From Acidipropionibacterium virtanenii (lineage in GTDB: Bacteria; Actinomycetota; Actinomycetes; Propionibacteriales; Propionibacteriaceae): a DNA stretch of 64,000 nt. A program made the translations under genes and the position numbers. Below, one piece after another: positions 1 through 14,093 of the stretch. The notes beneath the pieces are model-generated. The model was not told the DNA's origin. It searched no databases and saw only the letters and a list, made by a program, of their open reading frames with translations. Numbering within the stretch: position 1 is the first letter of the stretch; every line of letters starts with the position of its first letter. The stretch spans positions 2,480,001 to 2,544,000 of the forward strand of contig NZ_CP025198.1 of assembly GCF_003325455.1 (NCBI RefSeq), read 5' to 3'.

Positions 1-2397
1 AGACTTGTGTCCTTGGCCCACCTGGGACCCGGTGTAGACGTCGAACAGCTCCACAGACTCCAGCAGTGGGCCGGCACCCAGGATGAGGGCCTGCCGCACG
101 GACTCCGAGGGCACCGATTCCTCGACCACCAGAGCGACGTCCTCCTTGGCCACCGGGAAGCCCGACAGCTGCGAGATCTCTCCGGTGTGCGGGGCGGCTG
201 CCAGCAGCGCATCGAGATCGAGCTCCACGGCACAGGAGCGCGCCGGAAGCCCTGCGGCCTTGCACACCTGAGGGTGCAGCTCCCCGGCGCACCCGATGAG
301 CTCCCCTTCGACCACCAGCCCGGCGCAGCGTCCGGGATGCCAGGGCGCGCGCTGCTCGGAGCGTCTCTCCAGCCTCAGCCCGACCGCTGCCGCTGCCTCG
401 GTCGCCAACATCACCGCGTGGGTCCAGTCGGCGGCGCGCGCCTCGCCTCGCCAGCCCTGGGGACGCCAGTCACCGGTGAGCACCCCGGCCAGCATCCTGG
501 GCTGGTCGGGAAGGGACGCACTGATCGCGTCCAGCTCCTCGTCGCTGGGCCGGTGCTCGACAGACGGCCTGGGAGCGGGCGCCGATCCGGTACTCAGGAA
601 GATCGTGCCGCACTCGAAGAGGGCCAGGTCGTCCTGGGATCGCGAGAGGTTCCGGGTGACGGCCTGGAACAGTCCGGGCAGCAGGCTGGTCCTCAGGTAC
701 CGGCGGGTGTCGTCCAGCGGGTTCGCCAGGGCCACGGTCCGGCGGCGGTCGTCGTCGGGCGGCAGGCCCATGGCGTCGAGTTCGGCGTCCCCGATGAAGG
801 GCAGCGAGATGACCTCGACGAATCCGGCTCCGGCCACCGCCGCCAGTGCGGCGCGTCGTCCTCGCTGCGCGGCAGTGAGCCCGGTCCCGGCGGTCACCGG
901 GGGTTCGGCCGGCTCGATCTGGTCGAATCCGAGTTTGCGGCCCACCTCCTCGACGTAGTCGTAGGGGTCCACCAGGTCGGGTCGCCAGGTCGGCGGGACG
1001 AGGGAGAGGGTGTCTCCGAGCGCGGTGACCTGCACCCGGGAGGCCGAGAGGATCTCGATGACCTTCTCCCTGGTGACCGGGATGCCGAGAATCCTGCCCG
1101 GCAGGTCGGACGAGATGTGGCACTGCGGCATCGCGGCCACCTCCCCCACGATCGTCGGGGTGCCGATCCGCGCGCCGCCGTGAAGCTTGAGCAGTTCGGC
1201 GGCACGGATGACGGCGGTGTGGGCGCACACCGGGTCGACGCCCCGCTCGAAGCGCCGGGAAGCCTCCGAGCCCAGTCTGTGGCGACGGTAGCTGCGGGCG
1301 ACGGCGGTGCCCTCGAAGTGGGCTCCCTCGAGGATGATGCTCGTGGACTCACCCGTCATCTCGGTGGCGGCACCGCCCATCACCCCCGCCAGACCGATCG
1401 GGCCCGAGTCGTCGGTGATCAGCAGATCGTCGGGGTCCAGCGTCCGGTCCGTGTCGTCGAGGGTCACCAGATGCTCGCCCTCGGCGGCCCGGCGTACCAC
1501 GATGGCGCCGCTGACCTTGTCCTGGTCGTAGGCGTGGAGGGGTTGCCCCGACTCGATCATGACGTAGTTGGTGACGTCGACCGCGAGGTTGATCGGTCGC
1601 ATCCCGGCGCGGGCGACACGATCGGCGATGTAGGACGGCGTCGTGGCGCGAGGATCGAGACCGGTGACCGGCAGCGCCACGAACTGCGAGCAGGCGGGAT
1701 CGTCGATCCTCACCTGTACGGGCCCCTCGACAGGCCCGACCGGAGCCTCGCGATAAGGATCGCTGAAATGGATGCCCATCACCTGGGCGAGCTCGCGGGC
1801 GATGCCGCGGATCGACATGCAGTAGCCGATGTCGGGGGTGACGTCGATCTCGAGGACGTCCTCGGGGATCCCGAGGATCTGGCGGGCGTCCTCTCCGGGG
1901 TCCAGCGGCCGTCCGTCGATGGACTCGGGCAGCACGATGATGCCGGTGTGATCGGTGCCGGTACCGAGCTCGTCGGAGGCGCAGATCATCCCGTCGGACA
2001 TGTGCCCATAGGTCTTGCGCGCGCTGATGGCGAATCCTCCGGGCAGTTCGGCTCCGGGCAGGGCGACCACGACGAGATCGCCGACAGCGAAGTTGTGGGC
2101 CCCGCAGACGATACCGCGGCCGGCATCGGCGCCGTCGGCATTCTTGGCGTGACCCTGCGCGTTGAGCTCGGCTCCCACGTCGACACGGCACCACATGATG
2201 GTCTTGCCGTTCTTCTGCGGCTGCGGCTCGGCGGAGACGACGCGGCCGACCACGACGGGCCCGCTCACCTCTCCCCCGATGACCTCGATCCGCTCGACGG
2301 CGGCCGTGTGTTCGGTGATGAGGGCCGCGACGTCGGAGGTCGCGGTGCCCTCGGGAAGATCGATCATGGCCTTCAGCCATGACATTGGAACCCTCAT
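1..2397 (-). CDS. pheT: Phenylalanine--tRNA ligase beta subunit (3' end outside window)
   Basis: Beta subunit of the heterotetrameric PheRS, which charges tRNA-Phe in the cytoplasm; it supplies tRNA binding and the editing site. The ATG at 2397 gives MRVPMSWLKAMIDLP, the typical PheT opening, followed by a tRNA-binding OB-fold region. The frame stays open to base 1, giving 799 codons; family members are about 800-840 aa, so only a short C-terminal piece is missing. Its ATG overlaps the pheS stop by 4 bases (ATGA), indicating translational coupling. Long open frames on the opposite strand are GC-rich shadows. Confidence 0.95.
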   Translation of the reverse strand, partial: MRVPMSWLKAMIDLPEGTATSDVAALITEHTAAVERIEVIGGEVSGPVVVGRVVSAEPQPQKNGKTIMWCRVDVGAELNAQGHAKNADGADAGRGIVCGAHNFAVGDLVVVALPGAELPGGFAISARKTYGHMSDGMICASDELGTGTDHTGIIVLPESIDGRPLDPGEDARQILGIPEDVLEIDVTPDIGYCMSIRGIARELAQVMGIHFSDPYREAPVGPVEGPVQVRIDDPACSQFVALPVTGLDPRATTPSYIADRVARAGMRPINLAVDVTNYVMIESGQPLHAYDQDKVSGAIVVRRAAEGEHLVTLDDTDRTLDPDDLLITDDSGPIGLAGVMGGAATEMTGESTSIILEGAHFEGTAVARSYRRHRLGSEASRRFERGVDPVCAHTAVIRAAELLKLHGGARIGTPTIVGEVAAMPQCHISSDLPGRILGIPVTREKVIEILSASRVQVTALGDTLSLVPPTWRPDLVDPYDYVEEVGRKLGFDQIEPAEPPVTAGTGLTAAQRGRRAALAAVAGAGFVEVISLPFIGDAELDAMGLPPDDDRRRTVALANPLDDTRRYLRTSLLPGLFQAVTRNLSRSQDDLALFECGTIFLSTGSAPAPRPSVEHRPSDEELDAISASLPDQPRMLAGVLTGDWRPQGWRGEARAADWTHAVMLATEAAAAVGLRLERRSEQRAPWHPGRCAGLVVEGELIGCAGELHPQVCKAAGLPARSCAVELDLDALLAAAPHTGEISQLSGFPVAKEDVALVVEESVPSESVRQALILGAGPLLESVELFDVYTGSQVGQGHKS

Positions 2398-3503
2398 CGT
2401 GCTCCTCCCAGCAGCGAACGGCTGAATCGGACGTCGCCCTCGACGAACTCGCGCAGGTCGGGGGCGTTGTTGCGCACCATCACGGTGCGGTCCAGGCCCA
2501 TGCCGAAGGCGAATCCGGAGTAGACGTCGGTGTCGATCCCGCAGGCGGCGAGCACCCGGGGATTGACCACACCGCAGCCCCCCCATTCGATCCAGCCCTC
2601 GGACCGGCAGGTCCGGCAGGGGCGCTCGGGGTGGCCGACGGACTCCCCGTGGCAGACGAAGCACTCGACGTCGACCTCGGCGCTGGGCTCGGTGAAGGGG
2701 AAGTAGTGGGGGCGGAAGCGGGTCCGCACGTCACCGAAGACGGCGCGCGCGAAGTGGTTGAGCGTGCCTCGTAGATGGGCCATCGAGATGCCCTCGTCGA
2801 CGCACAGTCCCTCGACCTGATGGAAGACCGGCAGGTGGGTGGCGTCGTACTCGTCGGCGCGGAAGACCTTGCCGGGGCTGATGATGCGCACCGGCGCGCC
2901 GCGCGAGAGCAGGGTGTGGATCTGGACCGGGCTGGTGGCGGTCCGCAGGCACTTGCCGTCGGAGACCGGGTCGACCCACAGGGTGTCCTGGAGGGCGCGG
3001 GCCGGGTGATCGGTGCCCAGGTTCAGGGCGTCGAAGTTGAACCACTCTGACTCGCACTCGGGCCCCTCGGCGACCTCCCACCCCATCGAGGTGAAGATGT
3101 CGGAGACCATGTCGATCAGCGCCGTGACCGGGTGCAGGGCCCCTGCCGGGTGCTCGTCGACAGGCAGGGTGACGTCGACGGTCTCGGCCGCCAGCGCGGC
3201 CTGCAGCTCCGACTCGGCGATCTCCTCGGTGCGGGCTGCCAGTGCCCTGTTGACGGTGCCGCGGGCGGCGCCGACGCGCCTTCCGGCGTCCTTGCGCGCC
3301 GCGGGGGGCAGCGCTCCGATCTCCCGGTTGGCCAAGGCCAGTGGCGAGTGATCACCGGTGTGGGCGATTCGGACCTGCTTCAGTTCTGCCGTGCTCGAGG
3401 CACCCGCGATCGCGGCCAGGGCTTCAGCGACCCTCGCCTCGATCTGCTCGGCATCGAGAGCGCTGACCTGCACCGGGTCGTAGTTCGTGTTGGGGCCGCT
3501 CAT
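2394..3503 (-). CDS. pheS: Phenylalanine--tRNA ligase alpha subunit
   Basis: Catalytic alpha subunit of PheRS (369 aa). It has an N-terminal helical tRNA-binding arm (about residues 15-95), then the class II synthetase core, with a CFVCHG/CRTC cysteine cluster in the last third and the C-terminal FGMGLDRTVM motif 3. The ATG at 3503 is preceded by a GGGGGAAGG ribosome site. It is the first gene of pheST, overlapping pheT by 4 bases. A TAGACT -10-like box on the minus strand at 3568-3573 may drive the pair. Confidence 0.97.
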   Translation of the reverse strand: MSGPNTNYDPVQVSALDAEQIEARVAEALAAIAGASSTAELKQVRIAHTGDHSPLALANREIGALPPAARKDAGRRVGAARGTVNRALAARTEEIAESELQAALAAETVDVTLPVDEHPAGALHPVTALIDMVSDIFTSMGWEVAEGPECESEWFNFDALNLGTDHPARALQDTLWVDPVSDGKCLRTATSPVQIHTLLSRGAPVRIISPGKVFRADEYDATHLPVFHQVEGLCVDEGISMAHLRGTLNHFARAVFGDVRTRFRPHYFPFTEPSAEVDVECFVCHGESVGHPERPCRTCRSEGWIEWGGCGVVNPRVLAACGIDTDVYSGFAFGMGLDRTVMVRNNAPDLREFVEGDVRFSRSLLGGAR

Positions 3504-3567
3504 GGGCCTTCCCCCTCGATGCTGTCGACAATTTGCCGGGCGGACACCTGACCCGCCCCATCGCGAC

Positions 3568-3573
3568 AGTCTA
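3568..3573 (-). promoter_or_regulatory. Possible -10 box of pheST
   Basis: TAGACT on the minus strand, about 65 nt upstream of the pheS ATG, matches the TANNNT boxes seen at other promoters in this window. No good -35 is visible, so this is tentative. Confidence 0.3.
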
Positions 3574-3606
3574 GTGAGTTGCGGCGTGTGCCTTGCGCAC
3601 GCCCAT

Positions 3607-5550
3607 TCAACGGTCGCGATCCGGGCCGGGCCGCAGACTGCGCGAGTAGGCCGTGGCCAGACCGAGCATCAGCAGGCCCACGCCGATGAAGGCCACCACG
3701 CGGATCACACCGTGGAGCACCACCAGATCGTAGAGACACAGTTTGACCAGGATGATGCCCATCAGGACGTAGCCGCTGGTGCGCCGCACCGCCGAGGCCC
3801 GGTCGGAGCCGCGCGAGCGCAGCAGCAGGACAGTGACCACCAGGGCCAGCAGCAGGGTGGTCACGCCCCGGCCGGCCACCTCGCCATCACTCGGGAACTC
3901 CGTCGCCTCCGACAGTGCGAGACAGGCGGACATGACCGGGTACTGGAGCAGGAGGCAACCCGCCGCGACCGCGGCGACGACCCACCCCGACCTCATCGCG
4001 TCCGGGTCCAGGACCCCCTCGCGCCCGGCCAGCGCACCACCCAGCAGCAACAGCACCAGGACCACCAGGCTCAGCTGGGCCAGCCCCGTCACGCAATATG
4101 TCACGGCGGTACCCACCGTCAGTCCGACGTCGGGCCCACCGAGATGCAAGACAGCGCTCAGCAGGCCGATGACAGCCAGGGCTGCCGCGATCACGAGTGC
4201 GGGCAGCTGGCCGGCGAGCCGGTGAAGGACCGCGAACACGATACCCAGCAGGGCCAGCGACAACATCCTCGTCGGCCCGTCCAGAGCGGCCACAGGCACC
4301 GCCGACGACCCCATCGCTGTGATCACGGTGCAACATGCGACCATCGTCGGCGTCCTCGCCAGCCTCCAGTGGACCGCGGCGACAAGAGCCAGCGGCAGGC
4401 CCAGGATCGCAGCCCATGCAGTCGGCGCCACCAGAGCGGCCGCCCACAGCGGGAGAGCCAGTACGGAGATGGTGAGCGCATGAGCGTTCAGGGTGGACGC
4501 CGTTGGTGAGGAGTCGCGGTCGGCGGCCGTCCCGGAGCGTCCGCGGGCGCGGCCGAGCGCCCGGCACATCGGCGGCAGGGCCCAGTGGTCGATGAAGCCC
4601 AGAGCCGCGAGCAGAGCGGCGGCGAGCCTGAGCTTCGGCGCACGGGGGTCGCCGTCTCCCGCCACTGTCACGAGGACCACGAGGGTGAGGACGGTCGGGA
4701 GGATCCGGCATCCCAGCAGTACGTACCAGCCGTCGCGCCATGAGGCCGGCGCCGTGACGAGCGTGAGCAGCACCAGGAATGCCGCCGCGGTGAGTAGGTC
4801 CCCTCCCGATACGGCCGGCACGAGCACCAGCGCCCCGACTGCGGCGATCACCGCGACGATCTGGGAGTTCCACCAACGTGCGAGGACCAGACCAGCCACC
4901 GCCACCAGTCCTGCGACCACCATCGCAGGGCGGACAGGCACGTCGAGCAGCCAGGTCATTGCGGTGACATCGAGATAGCCCGCCGCCAGACCGGCTCCCG
5001 CCAGCGCCAGAGCACCGGAGTTGTCGGGTTGGCGCCGGTGAACGACCGCGGCGACGGCGATCAGCCCCACGGCCAGGAGCGCGCATCCGATCACACGGGC
5101 CGAAGGCCCGAAGTAGCCGTGCTGGGCAGCCAGCACCAGCAGCATCACGACGCCGGCCAGCAGGACCACGACCCCTGCCACCGCGATCACCGTCGGCCCG
5201 GTGATCGGACGTCGTGGACGGGCACCCCCGGACTGCTGGATGGGCGCTGCGGGCTGCGGCATCTGGGGCGACGGCCAGCCGGGCCGGTAGGGGCCCGGGC
5301 CGGCGGGAGGAGCCGGAGCACCGGGGGCCGGGAAGACCGGCCGTGCAGTGTAGGGCGGAGCAGCAGTACGTGGAGGAGCGGTGTGCGGAGGCCGCATCAC
5401 CGGAGCGGGCACCTGCCGGGGTGGCCGACCCCGGACGACGGACTCCAACCGGGACACCTGCGCACGCAGCTGCTCATTGCTGCGGGTGAGAGCCTCGATA
5501 GCGTCCAGGACGTCGTCGGGGGTGGCTGGGCGGGACCGGTCGCCTGTCAT
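3607..5550 (-). CDS. DUF2339-like polytopic membrane protein
   Basis: A 647-aa integral membrane protein of unknown function. Residues 10-45 form a short predicted coiled coil (SNEQLRAQVSRLESVV), followed by a proline-rich linker to about residue 115, then roughly 14 or more hydrophobic segments to near the C terminus. This coiled coil, Pro-rich linker and many-TM layout is typical of DUF2339 proteins (family knowledge). The start ATG at 5550 lies 6 nt after a TAGCCT box, so the mRNA is probably leaderless and the gene independent of trmH upstream. It separates the trmH-type gene from pheST, which are usually closer together. Confidence 0.8.
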   Translation of the reverse strand: MTGDRSRPATPDDVLDAIEALTRSNEQLRAQVSRLESVVRGRPPRQVPAPVMRPPHTAPPRTAAPPYTARPVFPAPGAPAPPAGPGPYRPGWPSPQMPQPAAPIQQSGGARPRRPITGPTVIAVAGVVVLLAGVVMLLVLAAQHGYFGPSARVIGCALLAVGLIAVAAVVHRRQPDNSGALALAGAGLAAGYLDVTAMTWLLDVPVRPAMVVAGLVAVAGLVLARWWNSQIVAVIAAVGALVLVPAVSGGDLLTAAAFLVLLTLVTAPASWRDGWYVLLGCRILPTVLTLVVLVTVAGDGDPRAPKLRLAAALLAALGFIDHWALPPMCRALGRARGRSGTAADRDSSPTASTLNAHALTISVLALPLWAAALVAPTAWAAILGLPLALVAAVHWRLARTPTMVACCTVITAMGSSAVPVAALDGPTRMLSLALLGIVFAVLHRLAGQLPALVIAAALAVIGLLSAVLHLGGPDVGLTVGTAVTYCVTGLAQLSLVVLVLLLLGGALAGREGVLDPDAMRSGWVVAAVAAGCLLLQYPVMSACLALSEATEFPSDGEVAGRGVTTLLLALVVTVLLLRSRGSDRASAVRRTSGYVLMGIILVKLCLYDLVVLHGVIRVVAFIGVGLLMLGLATAYSRSLRPGPDRDR

Positions 5551-5556
5551 CTCACA

Positions 5557-5562
5557 AGGCTA
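5557..5562 (-). promoter_or_regulatory. -10 box of leaderless DUF2339 gene
   Basis: TAGCCT on the minus strand ends 6 nt before the ATG at 5550, placing the transcription start at or next to the A of the ATG. No Shine-Dalgarno sequence could fit. Confidence 0.55.
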
Positions 5563-5577
5563 TCGGAGGCCGGTGCC

Positions 5578-6393
5578 TCAGTCCTCGCCTCCGCGCTGGG
5601 CGCTGGCCGTGGTGTACAGGCAGACGGCAGCAGCGGTCGACAGGTTCAGCGATTCCGCCGCACCCCACATGGGAACTCCGACCACCTCGTCCGCCAGAGC
5701 TCGCTGCTCCTCGGGAAGGCCCCATGCCTCATTGCCCATCAACCATGCGGTGGGGGCCGAGAGACGTCCCTGCCTCGCCAACTCGTCGAGACTGTGCCCG
5801 CCACCGTCGGCGGCCAGGACCTGGAGGCCGCAGTCGCGCGCCCACCCGACGGCCTCCTCGAGACCGACCCCTGTGATGACCGGCAGGTGGAAGACCGAAC
5901 CCACCGATGCCCTGACCGTCTTCGAGTTGTGGGGGTCGACCGATCCCTTGGTGAGAACGACGGCGGCCGCCCCGAAGGCGTCGGCGCAGCGGATCACCGT
6001 CCCCGCGTTTCCCGGGTCCCGGACCTGGGCGCAGATGACGACCAGCTCGGGGGCGTCAAGAGCAGGCAACTCGCTGCCGGCCACCAATGAGCACACCGCG
6101 AACAGCCCCTGGCTGGTGACGGTCTCAGAAAGTGCCGACACGTCGGCCGGGCTCAGGCCGGCCACCCGGACACCGCGCTCCTGCGCGTCGCGGACGAATG
6201 ACTCGTCGCGATCGGGATCGGAGGTCGCCAGCAGGACCATCCGGCCCTGCCACCCAAGAGCCTCGCGGACGGCCTGGGAGCCCTCCACCAGGAACGCGCC
6301 GGCATCCTCGCGTCCTCGCCGCGAAAGAAGACGACGGGCCGATCGCAGGGCGCTCCTCGAGATGGGCGCCGGTGCGTTCGGCCCGTCGGGCAC
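5578..6393 (-). CDS. TrmH/SpoU-family RNA 2'-O-methyltransferase
   Basis: A SAM-dependent SPOUT methyltransferase (271 aa) probably modifying rRNA or tRNA ribose. The N-terminal substrate-binding domain contains FLVEGSQAVREAL (about residues 33-45). The C-terminal SPOUT knot has the motif GNAGTVIRCADAFG, then GNEAWGLPEE and SLNLSTAAAVCLY, the three SpoU signature blocks. The GTG start at 6393 lies 13 nt after the rplT stop, so it is cotranscribed with infC-rpmI-rplT, a standard order in Actinobacteria. The target nucleotide cannot be told from sequence. Confidence 0.9.
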   Translation of the reverse strand: MPDGPNAPAPISRSALRSARRLLSRRGREDAGAFLVEGSQAVREALGWQGRMVLLATSDPDRDESFVRDAQERGVRVAGLSPADVSALSETVTSQGLFAVCSLVAGSELPALDAPELVVICAQVRDPGNAGTVIRCADAFGAAAVVLTKGSVDPHNSKTVRASVGSVFHLPVITGVGLEEAVGWARDCGLQVLAADGGGHSLDELARQGRLSAPTAWLMGNEAWGLPEEQRALADEVVGVPMWGAAESLNLSTAAAVCLYTTASAQRGGED

Positions 6394-6406
6394 TGCCCTG
6401 GGAATC

Positions 6407-6778
6407 TCAGGCTGCCGCGTCGGCGGACTGGTTCGCCTTGGCGACGGCGACCAGCTCGTTGAAGGCGGAGCTGTCCTTCACCGCGAGTTCGGCGAGAATC
6501 TTACGGTCGACCTCGACGCCGGCCTGCTTCAGCCCGAACATGAAGCGGTTGTAGGTGATGCCCTCGGCGCGGGCCGCGGCGTTGATCCGCTGGATCCACA
6601 GCGAGCGGAAGTCGCCCTTCTTGGCGCGACGGTCGCGGAAGGAGTAGGTGCCGGTGTGCAGCACCTGCTCGCGGGCCTTCCTGTAGAGGCGCGAACGCTG
6701 CCCCCGGTAGCCCGACGCCTGCTCGAGGATGGACCGGCGCTTCTTCTTGGCGTTCACCGAACGCTTCACGCGTGCCAT
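6407..6778 (-). CDS. rplT: 50S ribosomal protein L20
   Basis: A 123-aa rRNA-binding protein of the large subunit. The basic N terminus ([15 protein letters not shown]), [11 protein letters not shown] and the [17 protein letters not shown] block are diagnostic of bL20. Start ATG at 6778 is preceded by AAGGAG at good spacing. It is the third gene of the infC-rpmI-rplT operon. Confidence 0.98.
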   Translation of the reverse strand: MARVKRSVNAKKKRRSILEQASGYRGQRSRLYRKAREQVLHTGTYSFRDRRAKKGDFRSLWIQRINAAARAEGITYNRFMFGLKQAGVEVDRKILAELAVKDSSAFNELVAVAKANQSADAAA

Positions 6779-6882
6779 GGTTGTTCTCCTTGTACTGTCC
6801 TGGTCTGATGTGCGGTGCTCGGTGGATCGCCGGGTTCACCGCGAAAAGGGCGCGCAGAGCACGCCGTGGGGAATGCGGATAC

Positions 6883-7089
6883 TCAGCGACCGGAATGCCC
6901 GGCGAGCAGCTTGGTGACCTTCTTGGCATCACCAGTCGCAAGCACCGCCTCACCGGTCAGACGGCGGGTCCGACGCGAGGACTTGTGCTCGTTGAGGTGC
7001 CGCTTGCCGGCACGGGCGTGGACGATCTTGCCCGACCCGGTCACCTTGAAACGCTTCTTGGCCCCGGAGTGACTCTTCATCTTCGGCAT
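6883..7089 (-). CDS. rpmI: 50S ribosomal protein L35
   Basis: A 68-aa basic protein beginning [21 protein letters not shown] and containing [14 protein letters not shown], diagnostic of bL35. The ATG at 7089 is preceded by GGAG. A longer open frame upstream (to 7380) has no ribosome site and is not part of the gene. It lies between infC and rplT. Confidence 0.97.
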   Translation of the reverse strand: MPKMKSHSGAKKRFKVTGSGKIVHARAGKRHLNEHKSSRRTRRLTGEAVLATGDAKKVTKLLAGHSGR

Positions 7090-7219
7090 GGGGTGGCTCC
7101 ATTCGTTCATACTCGGCCCGGAACCCACGGGGTCCCGGGGTGAACCGACGTCGCGGTTCATCGGGGCGCGCCCGCGCGGGGCGCGGCCCAGGATTGTGGT
7201 TCGACCAGGACCGGCACGG

Positions 7220-7903
7220 TCACAGATCGATGTCGGGATCCATGTTGTCGGCCGGTCCCTTCTTCTTCTTCGAGTGCTGCTGCGACTGAGCGCGCTGCTC
7301 GGCCTCGTAGACCCTGTCGGCCTCGGCGTCGGCGGCCCGCTGCGCGGCCTTCCGATCCCGCTCGACCTTCTGGTCCGCACGCGCCTCGGTCTTCTTGCGG
7401 GTCGGGGCGAGAATCATCAACATGTTGCGACCCTCCTGCTTCGGAGGCGACTCGACAGAGGCGTACTCCTCCACGTCCTCGGCCAGCCGGCGCAGCAGAT
7501 TGACGCCGAGCTCCGGGCGCGACTGCTCGCGGCCTCGGAACATGATGGTGATCTTCACCTTGTCCCCGCCGCGCAGGAACCGCACGACGTGACCCTTCTT
7601 GGTCTCGTAGTCGTGATCGTCGATCTTCGGCCGGAGCTTCATCTCCTTGATCACCGTGTTCGACTGGTTGCGGCGCGACTCCCGAGCCTTCTGAGCGGCC
7701 TCGTACTTGAACTTGCCGTAGTCCATCAGCTTGACGACGGGCGGCCTGGCGTTCGGGGCGACCTCCACGACGTCGAGATCGTGCTCGCGGGCAAGCTGCA
7801 TGGCCTGCTCGACCCTCACGATGCCGACCTGTTCACCGTTGGGGCCGACAAGGCGCACCTCGGGAACTCGGATCCGCTCGTTGATGCGGGGTTCAGTACT
7901 GAT
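7220..7903 (-). CDS. infC: Translation initiation factor IF-3 with ATC start codon
   Basis: Binds the 30S subunit and discriminates against wrong start codons. The 227-aa product has IF3-N ([29 protein letters not shown]) and IF3-C ([22 protein letters not shown]) domains and a Lys-rich acidic tail ending DNMDPDIDL. No ATG, GTG or TTG sits at the conserved N terminus. The family alignment begins at ATC AGT ACT GAA ([11 protein letters not shown]), preceded by GGGAGGA, so ATC at 7903 is the likely start. A rare start is the known basis of IF3 autoregulation in enterobacteria. The frame is open to 7981, but a start there would lie inside the leader hairpin. Confidence 0.93.
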   Translation of the reverse strand: MSTEPRINERIRVPEVRLVGPNGEQVGIVRVEQAMQLAREHDLDVVEVAPNARPPVVKLMDYGKFKYEAAQKARESRRNQSNTVIKEMKLRPKIDDHDYETKKGHVVRFLRGGDKVKITIMFRGREQSRPELGVNLLRRLAEDVEEYASVESPPKQEGRNMLMILAPTRKKTEARADQKVERDRKAAQRAADAEADRVYEAEQRAQSQQHSKKKKGPADNMDPDIDL

Positions 7904-7942
7904 GGGTCCTCCCGGAAATCTGAAATTCTTCGAACGACGACG

Positions 7943-7971
7943 AAAAGGCCCCCGTGGACGCACGGGGGCCT
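7943..7971 (-). terminator. Attenuator-like hairpin in the infC leader
   Basis: A perfect 11-bp stem (arms 7946-7956 and 7961-7971, 4-nt loop) followed on the minus strand by TTTT. It lies 42 nt upstream of the infC ATC and downstream of the putative infC promoter, so it would act as a leader attenuator rather than an end-of-operon terminator. Confidence 0.6.
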
Positions 7972-8110
7972 GACAGAGCATGGCCGCACGGGACGAACCC
8001 TGCGACCGGTCACCTCGGTGACATGCTGACCTGGAGAACTCTCGTCCACTCAGGTGGGAGGTCAGGCCTCCTCTTCCACGGAAGACCCTTCCGGGTCGAT
8101 CCTCGACGTC

Positions 8111-8140
8111 ATTCTACGCCACCCCCACAAGCATCGCCAA
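8111..8140 (-). promoter_or_regulatory. Putative promoter of infC-rpmI-rplT operon
   Basis: On the minus strand, TTGGCG (8140-8135), an 18-nt spacer and TAGAAT (8116-8111). Transcription would start near 8104, giving a leader of about 200 nt containing the hairpin at 7943-7971. It lies downstream of the rRNA terminator, separating the two units. Confidence 0.5.
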
Positions 8141-8213
8141 TCAGGAGAGATCCCGTGGGTTGTCGCCTGAGGTGGTGTGGGTTGTGGCGGGTGTGTGGGG
8201 TGTGTGGCGGTGC

Positions 8214-8262
8214 AAGAAGAGGGGGGTCCTGCACCGGTTCGGTGCGGGACCCCCCTCTTCTT
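8214..8262 (-). terminator. rRNA operon terminator
   Basis: A long GC-rich stem: arms of 22 nt at 8214-8235 and 8241-8262 with one imperfect pair and a 5-nt loop, starting about 23 nt past the 3' end of 5S rRNA. It lacks a long U tract, as is usual in high-GC actinobacteria. Confidence 0.8.
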
Positions 8263-8284
8263 GTCTTGTGGGAGTGTGGGTGGT

Positions 8285-8405
8285 GTTCCGGCGGCGTCCT
8301 ACTCTCCCACCCACTGGCGTGGGCAGTACCATCGGCGTGTGGAGGCTTAACTTCCGGGTTCGGAATGGGGTCCGGGTGTTTCCCTCCAGCCATGGCCACC
8401 GGAAC
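8285..8405 (-). rRNA. rrf: 5S ribosomal RNA
   Basis: About 120 nt flanked by pairing ends (TTCCGGTGGCC near 8404 and GCCGCCGGAA near 8286). It includes the conserved CCATTCCGAACCCGGAAGTTAAG and GATGGTACTGCC blocks of 5S rRNA. It is last in the 16S-23S-5S operon. End positions are good to a few bases. Confidence 0.95.
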
Positions 8406-8437
8406 ACCAGAATCATGGTGTTCGGTTCATGGAACTA

Positions 8438-8473
8438 TATCGAATTGTGACACAGTATCGAATTGTGACACAC
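8438..8473. repeat. Tandem 18-bp duplication in the 23S-5S spacer
   Basis: The unit TATCGAATTGTGACACAG occurs at 8438-8455 and again at 8456-8473 with one mismatch. The rest of the spacer (8474-8570) contains an inverted repeat CACACCCCC/GGGGGTGTG at 8495-8514. No tRNA is present. Confidence 0.7.
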
Positions 8474-8572
8474 ACACTCTCACTCTCGGTGCCGCACACC
8501 CCCAAGGGGGTGTGGTGGCCGGGAGCCGTACAGTGGATACAAGCGTTGCAGATCAGTGATGAACGTGTTGAG

Positions 8573-13517
<4,945 letters not shown>

Positions 13518-13718
13518 AATATCACCACCACACCCCCCACCCGAAAGCAGAAGACACGGCACCAGTGACACACATCAAAGAATCCAAAACACTGACCCCA
13601 ACAAACCTGACAAAAAAATCATCCGATCCATCAGAATCAAATCAAAGGAATCAATAAACAAATCCGACACACACAATCAAGCGTGCATCAAACAAAATCC
13701 TATTGACTACAAAAAAGA

Positions 13719-13738
13719 CACACTGTTGAGTTCTCAAG
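13719..13738 (-). promoter_or_regulatory. Conserved rRNA leader element
   Basis: The minus strand reads CTTGAGAACTCAACAGTGTG, a sequence typical of actinobacterial rRNA leaders and followed by a T-rich stretch. It is probably an antitermination/processing region (inference). The rest of the leader (13518-13800) is AT-rich and holds no gene. Confidence 0.5.
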
Positions 13739-13800
13739 CATCACACACACACCACAACCCCGACCAGAAACCCAGCCAACATCATGAGGCAACCCCACCA

Positions 13801-13829
13801 AACTTAGTAATCGTTCCTCCCGGTGTCAA
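13801..13829 (-). promoter_or_regulatory. rRNA promoter P2
   Basis: On the minus strand, a consensus TTGACA (13829-13824), 17-nt spacer and TAAGTT (13806-13801). Initiation would give a leader of about 275 nt before 16S. Confidence 0.65.
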
Positions 13830-13916
13830 ACCCGGGCGAGCGACGTTCGTTCGGTCAGATCTTCCGGGCTCATCACCCTTTGGATCTCGGCACCCGCTCT
13901 CACAAGCGCCTCGGGA

Positions 13917-13945
13917 ACTTTAGCACCTTCCGGAGCTTCGTTCAA
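13917..13945 (-). promoter_or_regulatory. rRNA promoter P1
   Basis: On the minus strand, TTGAAC (13945-13940), 17-nt spacer and TAAAGT (13922-13917), 116 nt upstream of P2. Tandem promoters are usual for rRNA operons. Confidence 0.55.
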
Positions 13946-14081
13946 CTTGACTGTACGGACTGTTACCGAACTGTCGTCGTTGTGTTCCCTGGCCGCAACC
14001 CCGGAGGGCCGGGCCGAGAGATAACTATGCACCACTGCATCCCGGCGTGCAAGTCGGAGTGGCGGGCCCCGCCCCTGGCCC

Positions 14082-14087
14082 TAGACT
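14082..14087 (+). promoter_or_regulatory. -10 box of leaderless lipoprotein gene
   Basis: TAGACT ends 6 nt before the GTG at 14094, so transcription should start at the start codon. Confidence 0.55.
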
Positions 14088-14093
14088 CGTGGG

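Noticed and set aside
7-2382. 791-codon open frame on the plus strand opposite pheT
   Set aside because: pheT on the minus strand is unmistakable; the plus frame lacks any family motif and arises from GC-rich third positions.
8495-8514. CACACCCCC/GGGGGTGTG inverted repeat in the 23S-5S spacer as a terminator
   Set aside because: It lies inside the rRNA transcript before 5S; the loop would be too tight and it lacks a U tract, so an RNA-processing structure is more likely.
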